Assembly: GCA_902634405.1 (NCBI GenBank)
Contig: CACPJY010000001.1
Span: 1-64,000 of the forward strand
DNA: 64,000 bases
Direction: 5' to 3'
Source: an uncultured Synechococcaceae cyanobacterium
GTDB lineage: Bacteria; Cyanobacteriota; Cyanobacteriia; PCC-6307; Cyanobiaceae
Made by a program: the position numbers and the translations under genes. Under the pieces are notes generated by a model. That model made no database searches. It saw only the letters and a program-made list of their open reading frames with translations, and was not told the DNA's origin. Position 1 is the stretch's first letter, and every line of letters begins with the position of its first letter. Positions 11,025 to 18,730 of this stretch are shown here, piece after piece.

Positions 11025-12242
11025 TTGAAACAGCTTAAAGTGTTTACATTATCTGGACTTCTTATTCTTATTTCATTAACAGCAGCGGTAGGACTTTCGA
11101 TATTGCTTATAAAATTAACTTTAGTCTTTAAGAATGCACCGATCCTAAATAAAATTAAAAAGGATAAAGATCAAGTTATCAATGCCAGCTTATCAGTTGT
11201 TATACCGGTATTTAATGAAGAAAAAAACATCGCGAACTGTCTATCAAGCGTTCTAAGCAGTATTGAGCCATGTGAAATGTGGGAGGTCATTGTAGTCAAT
11301 GATAATTCATCAGATAAAACAACCGAAATTGCTAAAAGCACTGCTATTGCAAATGGATGGGATTCAAAGAGATTTAAATTGGTTGAAGCAGGATCAAGAC
11401 CATTAGAAGAAAGGTGGGTAGGTAAGAATTGGGCATGCAATCAAGCATTAGATCATATCAAAAGTGACTGGATACTTTTTCTAGATGCAGATGTAAAATT
11501 GAAAAGTGATACTTTACGTCGATCGATCATTGAAGCCACTGAAGGAAAAGCAGACCTCCTTAGCCTTGCTCCAAGAATAAATTGTGATTGCTTAGCAGAA
11601 TGGATGGTTCAACCAATTATGGCATCCTTATTAGCAATCGGATTTCCTATAAAAGTAATAAACAACCCTAAAAATAAAAAGGGTTTTGCAGCAGGCCCTT
11701 TTATGCTTTTCAAGCGGTCTGCTTATTTATCAATAGGAGGACATGAAAAAGTTTCAGGAGAAGTTGTAGAAGATATTGCCTTAGCTAATAATATTAAAAA
11801 AGATGGGTTTAAACTAATTTTCCTTTTAGCATTGGATGGGTTAGAGTTAAAAATGTATGATAATTTGCCAGCCCTTTGGGAAGGATGGACAAAGAATTGG
11901 TTTCTAGGACTTGATCAGAATGTTCTTAAAAGTATTTCGGCTTCGACAATAGTTCTTATAATGTTCACTGGTCCATGGATAGTTTTTTTTAGTGGAATAG
12001 TTGACTTTTTATTTATACAGCAATTCGGGATTTCTATTGTAGAAATGTCTCTATCATTCCTTGCCATCAGTCTACAATTTATTTTACGGGTATGGAGCCG
12101 TCAAAAGTTCAAGCTTCCTATTACTTACTGGTGGCTTATGGGAGCAGGAGGGCTAATTATAGGAGCGATCGGACCTGTTTCAGCTTGGAAAACAATTACT
12201 GGTCAAGGGTGGACTTGGAAAGGGAGGAACTTAGGTTATTAA
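11025..12242 (+). CDS. Membrane-associated family 2 glycosyltransferase
   Basis: A 405-residue protein with an N-terminal hydrophobic helix (residues 8-30), a GT-A fold (SVVIPVFNEEKNI near 58-70, DADVKL near 152-157, GHEKVSGEVVEDIALA near 240-255) and three or four C-terminal membrane segments. The layout matches cyanobacterial glycosyltransferases of the HpnB/CrtQ type that act on lipid acceptors. The acceptor cannot be told from sequence. The frame starts at TTG 11025; no ATG is available before the first helix, and GTG at 11040 is an alternative. It follows tRNA-Thr after a 143-base AT-rich gap in which I see no gene. Confidence 0.82.
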   Translation: MKQLKVFTLSGLLILISLTAAVGLSILLIKLTLVFKNAPILNKIKKDKDQVINASLSVVIPVFNEEKNIANCLSSVLSSIEPCEMWEVIVVNDNSSDKTTEIAKSTAIANGWDSKRFKLVEAGSRPLEERWVGKNWACNQALDHIKSDWILFLDADVKLKSDTLRRSIIEATEGKADLLSLAPRINCDCLAEWMVQPIMASLLAIGFPIKVINNPKNKKGFAAGPFMLFKRSAYLSIGGHEKVSGEVVEDIALANNIKKDGFKLIFLLALDGLELKMYDNLPALWEGWTKNWFLGLDQNVLKSISASTIVLIMFTGPWIVFFSGIVDFLFIQQFGISIVEMSLSFLAISLQFILRVWSRQKFKLPITYWWLMGAGGLIIGAIGPVSAWKTITGQGWTWKGRNLGY

Positions 12243-12267
12243 AAAACAAACAATTCAAAACCTATCG

Positions 12268-13032
12268 CTAAAGACTTCTGAGCAATAGTGAAGATCCTAG
12301 AATAAATGAAAGAGTTTCAAAACATCTTTTAATAATTCTGCTACCAACCTTAATCCCAAAATGCGCTCCAAAATAACCACCAAATATAGAACCTAAAAGC
12401 AAGGAAGGAAGCCAAGTCCAAGCAATATGTCCTTGGATACCTAAAAACAAGGCTCCTGCACCATTCCAAAAAAGTCCTACAAGTATCAAAGTATATGCAA
12501 CTGCAATCTGATAACTAAATCCAAACCAAGCTACCAGCCAAATAGTTACAAACAAACCAGTTCCAGAAGTAAAGGAACCATTTAAAAGACCGATTATAAA
12601 TAATACAAAACCACCAATCAGAAAAGTTATATAGTTAGACTTAATGGATCTATTCCTGGTGCCAAAGTTATTTTTAAATATCGAATAAATACCCAGCGCT
12701 AAAATTAGCAGGCCTAAAAATAACGAAAAAAGATTATCAGGGAGTAAGACCACAAGTCTCGTTCCTAGGTATACGCCAGGAATCCCAAGCAACAATACAT
12801 AAACTGCAAAACCCCTATTTAGAGAGCCTTCCTTTAAGTAACGAATTGCTGCTCCTAGTCCCAGGGCAATACTTGCAACTTTATGCGTTGCAAGCGCAAT
12901 TTGAAAAGGCAGCCCAAAGATAATAAGTGCAGGCAATTGAATTAAACCTGCCCCTCCACCAGAAAGTGCTGAAAAAAAATTAGCTCCAAAGGAAATACTA
13001 AAGAGCCCCAATTGAAAGAGGAATAAGTCCAA
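12268..13032 (-). CDS. TauE/SafE-type membrane permease
   Basis: 254 residues, about eight hydrophobic segments, in two repeats typical of the TauE/SafE (DUF81) family. Landmarks: GGGAGLIQLPALIIFGLPFQIALATHKVA in the first half and the matching FTSGTGLFVTIWLVAWFGFSYQIAVAYTL in the second. Members export or import sulfonates, sulfite or other small organic anions; the substrate here is unknown. It lies downstream of psbA on the same strand but beyond the psbA terminator, so it is probably expressed separately. Convergent with the glycosyltransferase, 25 bases apart. Confidence 0.85.
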   Translation of the reverse strand: MDLFLFQLGLFSISFGANFFSALSGGGAGLIQLPALIIFGLPFQIALATHKVASIALGLGAAIRYLKEGSLNRGFAVYVLLLGIPGVYLGTRLVVLLPDNLFSLFLGLLILALGIYSIFKNNFGTRNRSIKSNYITFLIGGFVLFIIGLLNGSFTSGTGLFVTIWLVAWFGFSYQIAVAYTLILVGLFWNGAGALFLGIQGHIAWTWLPSLLLGSIFGGYFGAHFGIKVGSRIIKRCFETLSFILGSSLLLRSL

Positions 13033-13084
13033 CGTGAAAAAAACTATTTAGGTCAAATGATCAACGACTCTAGGTTTACTAAAA

Positions 13085-13111
13085 AAAACCCCCTCTAGAT
13101 GAGGGGGTTTT
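13085..13111 (-). terminator. Rho-independent terminator of psbA
   Basis: Perfect 11-base inverted repeat, 13085-13095 with 13101-13111, loop of 5. On the minus strand the stem AAAACCCCCTC/GAGGGGGTTTT is followed by a run of T. It begins 47 bases past the psbA stop. The symmetrical A/T flanks would let it work in both directions. Confidence 0.9.
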
Positions 13112-13158
13112 AATTCAGCTTTCGCTGAGTCTTCATGCATTAAGCAAAATGCTTAACA

Positions 13159-14241
13159 TCAACCAATTGAAGGTGCAATCAGAGCCACTGGTGTGGATTC
13201 AGCTGCTGCCAGATCAAGTGGGAAGTTATGAGCATTACGCTCGTGCATTACTTCCATACCTAGGTTTGCACGGTTAAGTACATCACCCCAAGTTGGAACA
13301 ACTTTGCCTGAAGAGTCAACAACAGACTGGTTGAAGTTGAAGCCGTTCAAGTTGAATGCCATGGTGCAAATACCCATGGATGTCAACCAAACACAAACAA
13401 CTGGGAAGATAGCCAGGAAGAAGTGAAGGCTACGGCTGTTATTGAAGCTGGCGTATTGGAAGATCAAACGACCAAAATAGCCGTGAGCTGCAACGATGTT
13501 GTAGGTCTCTTCCTCTTGACCAAACTTATAACCATAGTTCTGGGACTCATTCTCGGTTGTCTCACGAATCAAAGATGAAGTCACAAGAGAACCATGCATA
13601 GCGGAGAACAAACTTCCTCCAAACATTCCAGCCACACCAAACATGTGGAAAGGATGCATGAGGATGTTGTGCTCTGCCTGGAACACGAACATGAAGTTGA
13701 AGGTTCCAGAAATGCCAAGTGGCATACCGTCAGAAAAAGATCCCTGTCCAAATGGATAAACAAGGAACACAGCAAAAGCTGCAGAAACAGGGGCGGAATA
13801 AGCAACGCAAATCCAAGGACGCATTCCTAAGCGATAGGAAAGTTCCCACTGACGGCCCATCCAGCCACAAATACCAATCAGGAAGTGGAATACGACAAGC
13901 TGATAGGGGCCGCCGTTGTAAAGCCACTCATCCAAGGTGGCAGCTTCCCAAATTGGGTAGAAGTGAAGACCTATGGCGTTACTAGATGGAACAACAGCAC
14001 CAGAAATGATGTTGTTGCCATAAAGGAAAGAACCAGCAACAGGCTCACGGATACCATCAATATCAACTGGAGGAGCTGCAATGAAGGCAATAATGAAGCA
14101 GGTAGTAGCTGCAAGCAAGCAAGGAATCATCAGAACTCCAAACCAACCGACATAAATACGGTTATTGGTGGAGGTGACCCATTCACAAAACTGCTGCCAG
14201 CCGTCTAGATCCGGCCTATTAGAGCGGATTGAGGTGGTCAT
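13159..14241 (-). CDS. psbA: Photosystem II D1 protein
   Basis: The D1 reaction-centre subunit binds P680, pheophytin, QB and most ligands of the Mn4CaO5 cluster, in the thylakoid membrane. All 360 residues are present, with five membrane helices. The C-terminal [14 protein letters not shown] carries the His, Glu, Asp and terminal Ala ligands (positions 332-344 in standard numbering). The 16 residues after it (AAESTPVAL...) form the extension removed by CtpA. The start MTTSIRSN is canonical. No strong Shine-Dalgarno precedes the ATG. It is divergent from the radical SAM gene at 14588. Only one psbA copy is inside this window; others may exist elsewhere. Confidence 0.99.
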   Translation of the reverse strand: MTTSIRSNRPDLDGWQQFCEWVTSTNNRIYVGWFGVLMIPCLLAATTCFIIAFIAAPPVDIDGIREPVAGSFLYGNNIISGAVVPSSNAIGLHFYPIWEAATLDEWLYNGGPYQLVVFHFLIGICGWMGRQWELSYRLGMRPWICVAYSAPVSAAFAVFLVYPFGQGSFSDGMPLGISGTFNFMFVFQAEHNILMHPFHMFGVAGMFGGSLFSAMHGSLVTSSLIRETTENESQNYGYKFGQEEETYNIVAAHGYFGRLIFQYASFNNSRSLHFFLAIFPVVCVWLTSMGICTMAFNLNGFNFNQSVVDSSGKVVPTWGDVLNRANLGMEVMHERNAHNFPLDLAAAESTPVALIAPSIG

Positions 14242-14587
14242 AAGGACGTGAAAGTTAATCCCCTAAGGGAAATTTTTAAGTAAGACAGCGAATGCTGTAG
14301 TGATGACTTTAATGGAGAAAGGTCCAAATCGCGGGATGAACAGGAATCAGAAAAATATTGAAAAGGATTTTTTGATACTTAATTAATTGAAAAAGAAGCT
14401 TCATCACTGAGAGGGAGGGACAAACTTTATGAATTTCTAGAATCCGTCTCTTAATGTGGGTTGAACCAAGCCAAATAGGCATTCACAACTGAACAGCTGT
14501 GAGAAGAACCAAAGAACGGTTAAGCAATTTTGATCTTTTTCAGATTGCTTTTTCCCTTTTAATGATGTCTTACAAGGGGTAGATCAA
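14242..14587. promoter_or_regulatory. Divergent psbA / radical SAM control region
   Basis: 346 bases without a gene, holding both divergent promoters. In the psbA leader, ACAGC 14285-14289 pairs with GCTGT 14294-14298 around a 4-base loop, about 45 bases ahead of the ATG, and TCCC 14259-14262 can pair with GGGA 14267-14270. Nearer the radical SAM side is an imperfect palindrome CACAACTGAACAGCTGTG (14484-14501). I could not assign convincing -35/-10 pairs to either gene. Confidence 0.5.
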
Positions 14588-16213
14588 GTGGAATCCTCGC
14601 AAGCAAATCTCCCAGAGAGAGCTTTCCAGCTTCCCGCTGAAACACTGGAAGCAAAAATCTTATACATCAGATTGCCTTGTAATCCCATTTTTCCTATTGG
14701 GCCTGTCTACCTGGCAGACCATGTTCACAAATGCTTCCCAAAAATTAAACAAAAAATAATTGACCTAGCAGCAGTACCAGTTTTTGATGTAAAGCAAATT
14801 CTACTTAAATCAATAAAAGAATTTAAACCATCGATACTTATTTTCTCTTGGAGAGATATTCAAATCTATGCACCTGTAGATGGCAGAAGTGGAAATCCGC
14901 TTCAAAACTCGTTTGAATTCTTTTATGCACGCAATCCATTGAAAAAGCTACGGGGTGCTGCAGGAGGTTTGCAGTTAATGGTGAACCATTACCAAGAACT
15001 CAGGCGAAATATAAGCCTGGTAAAAGTTGGCCTAAAATCAGCTCGGAAATTTGTAAAAAATGCTAAAGCAATTATTGGAGGTGGGGCTGTCAGTGTTTTT
15101 TATGAACAGTTGGGTCAATCTTTACCAAAGGGTACAATAATTTCCATAGGGGAAGGAGAACCCTTATTAGAAAAGCTACTTGAGGGTAAGGATTTCACGA
15201 CAGAAAGATGTTATGTTGCTGGCCAAAAACCTCGTAGGGGCTTAATACATGAAACTCCTCTAAGTAAAGACAAAACAGCTTGTAATTACTTATATATAAA
15301 AAGTATATGGGAGCAATTTAATTGGTATTTAGAAGGTGGGGATTTCTATATAGGGGTCCAAACCAAACGAGGCTGTCCTCATAATTGCTGTTATTGCGTA
15401 TATACCGTTGTAGAAGGCAAACAAGTGAGGCTAAACCCTGCAAAAGAAATTGTTTCAGAAATGCGCCAATTATATGATTTTGGCGTCAGAAGTTTTTGGT
15501 TTACGGATGCACAGTTTATCCCAGCTCAACGTTATATATCAAATGCCAAAGATCTACTTAAAGAAATTCTTGCTGAAGGGCTTAACGATATCAAATGGGC
15601 TGCCTATATTCGTGCAGATAATTTAGATGCAGAACTTGCTGAGTTAATGGTTCAAACTGGAATGAACTATTTCGAAATAGGTATAACATCTGGCTCGCAA
15701 GAGTTAGTGAGAAAAATGCGCATGGGTTATAACCTGAGAACAGTTCTAGAAAATTGCAAACTGTTAGTAAAAGCAGGTTTTAGGAATGAAGTATCGGTTA
15801 ATTATTCATTTAATGTAATAGATGAAAGGCCAGAAACAATCAGACAAACTATTGCTTACCATAGAGAACTTGAAAATATCTTTGGAATAGAAAAAATAAC
15901 TCCATCAATCTTCTTTATAGGTCTTCAACCACATACTCATCTTGAACAATACGGATTTGAAAAAGGGCTTATCCAGCCAGGCTATAACCCAATGAGCATG
16001 ACACCATGGACAGCAAAAAAACTTTTATGGAATCCAGAGCCTATGGGCAGTATCTTCGGAAGACTCTGCCTTGAAGCATTCGATAGTGATCCTAGTAATT
16101 TCGGAAGAGTCGTAATGGAGTTATTGGAAAAAGAATATGGCACTGCACCCCTTAAAGAAGCATTAAGAGCACCTCTTCAAGGTCGAGGTGCTTTAGCTAA
16201 AGCAATGATCTGA
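14588..16213 (+). CDS. Radical SAM protein with N-terminal cobalamin-binding-like region, function unknown
   Basis: 541 residues. The N-terminal 200 residues look like a B12-binding-type Rossmann domain (IRLPCNPIFPIGPVYLADHV, ILIFSWRD, AIIGGGAVSVFYEQL, ISIGEGEP). The radical SAM core begins near residue 250, with CPHNCCYC providing CX3CX2C for the 4Fe-4S cluster. BchE, PhpK and similar enzymes share this layout. I recall close homologues being labelled as photosystem II high-light acclimation radical SAM proteins, but cannot verify it here. GTG start. The divergent position next to psbA suggests a photosynthesis link. No classical DxHxxG B12 motif is evident, so cobalamin use is uncertain. 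The 3' end overlaps the next gene by 37 bases. Confidence 0.85.
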   Translation: MESSQANLPERAFQLPAETLEAKILYIRLPCNPIFPIGPVYLADHVHKCFPKIKQKIIDLAAVPVFDVKQILLKSIKEFKPSILIFSWRDIQIYAPVDGRSGNPLQNSFEFFYARNPLKKLRGAAGGLQLMVNHYQELRRNISLVKVGLKSARKFVKNAKAIIGGGAVSVFYEQLGQSLPKGTIISIGEGEPLLEKLLEGKDFTTERCYVAGQKPRRGLIHETPLSKDKTACNYLYIKSIWEQFNWYLEGGDFYIGVQTKRGCPHNCCYCVYTVVEGKQVRLNPAKEIVSEMRQLYDFGVRSFWFTDAQFIPAQRYISNAKDLLKEILAEGLNDIKWAAYIRADNLDAELAELMVQTGMNYFEIGITSGSQELVRKMRMGYNLRTVLENCKLLVKAGFRNEVSVNYSFNVIDERPETIRQTIAYHRELENIFGIEKITPSIFFIGLQPHTHLEQYGFEKGLIQPGYNPMSMTPWTAKKLLWNPEPMGSIFGRLCLEAFDSDPSNFGRVVMELLEKEYGTAPLKEALRAPLQGRGALAKAMI

Positions 16214-17013
16214 AAAAATATTATTGCTAAGAAAATCATTATTGCGAGCAAACTACTTATAGGGTTTGCGGACTCTCCACCAAACCCGATCAACCAAGAA
16301 GGAGCTTCCGGTGAAATAGTAATTACTCCATCATTCAGAAAGAACCACCCACCAACTAAGCCTCCATGCAAACCTATACAGCACCAAATTGAACCATTAT
16401 CAAGTTTTCTAATCAAAGACAATATAAGACCAAGCAAAAACAATCCCACCAGCAAAAAAATCATTGAAAAAATACTGCTTTCCGTTCGAATATGTACAAG
16501 GCTAAAAACACCTGCCTGCACAATCATCCCCAAGCGAGAGCCGATCCTCTGACTTAATTCACTCAATAACCAACCTCTAAAAATCAATTCTTCTGCAAAA
16601 CCAACCCCAATTATCAAGAAACAAGCATTCAAAACACCACCTTGAGATATGCGAAGTGTGAGCGCCGAGGGGTCTATAAAAAGAAGAGGTAATACAATGG
16701 CTGTTAACAATAAAAATCCCCACAAAAGGCCTTTAAAGAAGAAAACAAAGATAAGCTTTCCACTACTCCTATCAAGGCCTAGGTCCATCCAAGGGTTAGA
16801 AGATTGCCAGCGAATTTTTACCCAAGTTGGGACTACAAAAAGAAAAAGAATAAAGCTAAAAATTGAAGAGATTAAGCTCTGGACATCTTGAGGAAAATTC
16901 AACCCAATAAAAATAATCAATTGAGTAAAAAACCATCCCGACAAATAAAGAAATGGTAATAAAAAAATTAGACTAATCCAATAAATAAAGTTCCTTCTCA
17001 AATGATTATCCAT
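16177..17013 (-). CDS. CPBP-family intramembrane metalloprotease
   Basis: 278 residues, about eight membrane helices. CPBP (Abi/CAAX-like) motifs are all present: EELIFRGW with Glu141-Glu142 and Arg146, FSLVH with His174, and GLHGG with His216, matching the glutamyl-type intramembrane protease active site. Cyanobacterial members are poorly characterised; plant relatives (SCO4, BCM) act in thylakoid or chlorophyll maintenance. It runs convergently with the radical SAM gene and overlaps its last 37 bases. It lies 18 bases downstream of clpS, so co-transcription with clpS is likely. Confidence 0.87.
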   Translation of the reverse strand: MDNHLRRNFIYWISLIFLLPFLYLSGWFFTQLIIFIGLNFPQDVQSLISSIFSFILFLFVVPTWVKIRWQSSNPWMDLGLDRSSGKLIFVFFFKGLLWGFLLLTAIVLPLLFIDPSALTLRISQGGVLNACFLIIGVGFAEELIFRGWLLSELSQRIGSRLGMIVQAGVFSLVHIRTESSIFSMIFLLVGLFLLGLILSLIRKLDNGSIWCCIGLHGGLVGGWFFLNDGVITISPEAPSWLIGFGGESANPISSLLAIMIFLAIIFFQIIALAKAPRP

Positions 17014-17031
17014 GAACGAACTAAAGAGTAA

Positions 17032-17346
17032 TTAACTTTCTAATTCAATTGTACTTGTCAAGCCCTTAGAGTTAAGAGTCTCTGAATAAAACTCTGCAGG
17101 CTCAAGATCACAAACAATAACCAAACCAACACCAGTATTATGTGCTTCTAACATAACTGCCAATGCAGCCTGCTCTGTTAATTGAGGAACTACCTGCCGC
17201 AAAGTAAGCACTACATAATCCATGGTATTAACAGGGTCATTATGAAGCAAAACTTTGTAATGAGGTGAGTTCTTTCTCACACGCTCTAGCTTCTTATCCA
17301 ACACAGTAACTTCGCTAGAATTGATGGCAGTAATTTCAACTCGCAT
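17032..17346 (-). CDS. clpS: ClpS adaptor for the ClpAP/ClpCP protease
   Basis: 104 residues. The adaptor binds N-degrons and delivers them to the Clp chaperone. Family motif VLLHNDPVNTMDYVV (about residues 33-47) supplies the Asn-Asp substrate-contact residues; AVMLEAHNTGVGLV and the C-terminal strand complete the fold. The first 30 residues form the flexible tail that engages ClpC. Cyanobacteria often carry two ClpS paralogues with different specificities; which one this is cannot be decided from the window. Lies between dapL upstream and the CPBP gene downstream, same strand. Confidence 0.94.
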   Translation of the reverse strand: MRVEITAINSSEVTVLDKKLERVRKNSPHYKVLLHNDPVNTMDYVVLTLRQVVPQLTEQAALAVMLEAHNTGVGLVIVCDLEPAEFYSETLNSKGLTSTIELES

Positions 17347-17405
17347 AATAAATAAACTCTAAAGTTTGCCTAAGTAAGCCTCTATTAATTACATTGTATA
17401 TCTAC

Positions 17406-18632
17406 TCAAAGAGGAGTTATCAATTCCATAGCCTTTTCAACATTTTCTCGAGTATTAAATGCCGAAAGGCGAAAATAACCTTCTCCAGCTGATCCAAAGC
17501 CACTCCCAGGAGTTCCTACTACATTTGCACTCTGCAAAAGGTAGTCAAAAAATGCCCAAGAGTCCATTTCATTAGGCGTTTTAATCCATACATATGGTGC
17601 ATGCTCTCCTCCAAATACTTGAAACCCTTTAGAATGAAGCGCATTGCGAATGATAGCGGCATTTTCCATATAAAAGCGGACTAAAGTATTAATCTGAGCC
17701 TTACCTTCTGATGAGTAAGCCGCTTCTGCTCCTCGTTGCACAATATAATTCACTCCGTTAAATTTTGTATTTTGGCGACGGCTCCAAAGGCTCCATAAAT
17801 CACAAGTTTCACCCTTAACAGTCTTTCCTTTCAGGCTCTTAGGTACCACAGTAAATGCACAACGGATTCCAGTAAATCCTGCATTTTTTGAAAATGATCT
17901 GAATTCAACTGCACAATTACGTGCTCCTTCAATTTCATAAATAGAGTGAGGTAAATTTGAATCTTGAATAAAAGCCTCATAGGCGGCATCAAAAAGAATC
18001 AGCGCATCGTTCTTGTTTGCATAATCCACCCAGCGCTTAAGTTGCGCTTTAGATGCAACAGCTCCTGTTGGATTATTAGGAAAGCAAAGATAAATCAAAT
18101 CAACTGGTACATCAGGAATTTCAGCTTGAAAATTGTTAATAGCGTTTATTGGAAGGTACAAAAGTCCAGAATATGAGCCATTTGGATTTTGATCCCCAGT
18201 CCTTCCAACCATGACATTTGTGTCTACATATACTGGGTAAACAGGGTCTGTAACTGCTACTTGATTACCTGCTCCAAGAATGTCAAGAAAGTTACTGGTA
18301 TCACATTTTGAACCATCAGAAATAAATATCTCATCGGCTTCAACTTCACACCCCCTATTTAAATAATCATTTTCCGCTATTGCCTCCCTCAACCAGCTAT
18401 AACCTTGTTCAGGTCCATAACCTCGAAAACCTTCAACAGTTGCCATCTCATCAATCGCATCTTTCATGGCCTGCCTGCAAGCCTTAGGCAATGGCTCAGT
18501 TACATCACCAATCCCAAGTCGAATTATCTGAGCATTTGGGTTCTCATTACTAAAAGCCTTAATTCGTCTTGCTATTTCTGGGAAAAGGTAACCAGCCTTG
18601 AGCTTGAGATAGTTGCCGTTGACCTGAACCAC
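17406..18632 (-). CDS. dapL: LL-diaminopimelate aminotransferase
   Basis: PLP enzyme converting tetrahydrodipicolinate directly to LL-diaminopimelate, the one-step lysine/peptidoglycan route shared by cyanobacteria, plants and Chlamydia. The 408-residue protein has the fold-type I aminotransferase signatures: [10 protein letters not shown] near the N-terminus, [21 protein letters not shown], and the PLP-lysine in [13 protein letters not shown] near residue 250. The long conserved N-terminus ([22 protein letters not shown]) is specific to DapL among its relatives. Its product feeds meso-DAP for the wall. Divergent from the large radical SAM gene, with 98 bases between them. Confidence 0.96.
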   Translation of the reverse strand: MVQVNGNYLKLKAGYLFPEIARRIKAFSNENPNAQIIRLGIGDVTEPLPKACRQAMKDAIDEMATVEGFRGYGPEQGYSWLREAIAENDYLNRGCEVEADEIFISDGSKCDTSNFLDILGAGNQVAVTDPVYPVYVDTNVMVGRTGDQNPNGSYSGLLYLPINAINNFQAEIPDVPVDLIYLCFPNNPTGAVASKAQLKRWVDYANKNDALILFDAAYEAFIQDSNLPHSIYEIEGARNCAVEFRSFSKNAGFTGIRCAFTVVPKSLKGKTVKGETCDLWSLWSRRQNTKFNGVNYIVQRGAEAAYSSEGKAQINTLVRFYMENAAIIRNALHSKGFQVFGGEHAPYVWIKTPNEMDSWAFFDYLLQSANVVGTPGSGFGSAGEGYFRLSAFNTRENVEKAMELITPL

Positions 18633-18730
18633 TAGAACAAAATATTGCTGCTCACTATCCTGCTACGCAAAGTGCACCGTTTTGGCAATTAACTCCATAC
18701 CATGAAATCAATAGAAGAGTTACTTCTGAC

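Noticed and set aside
13085-13111. Inverted repeat as mobile-element end
   Set aside because: It has the stem, loop and T run of a terminator right after psbA; no transposase nearby.
13594-13985. Several plus-strand frames opposite psbA
   Set aside because: They mirror the highly constrained D1 coding strand; compositions are Arg/Lys/Ser mixtures with no domain, so they are shadows.
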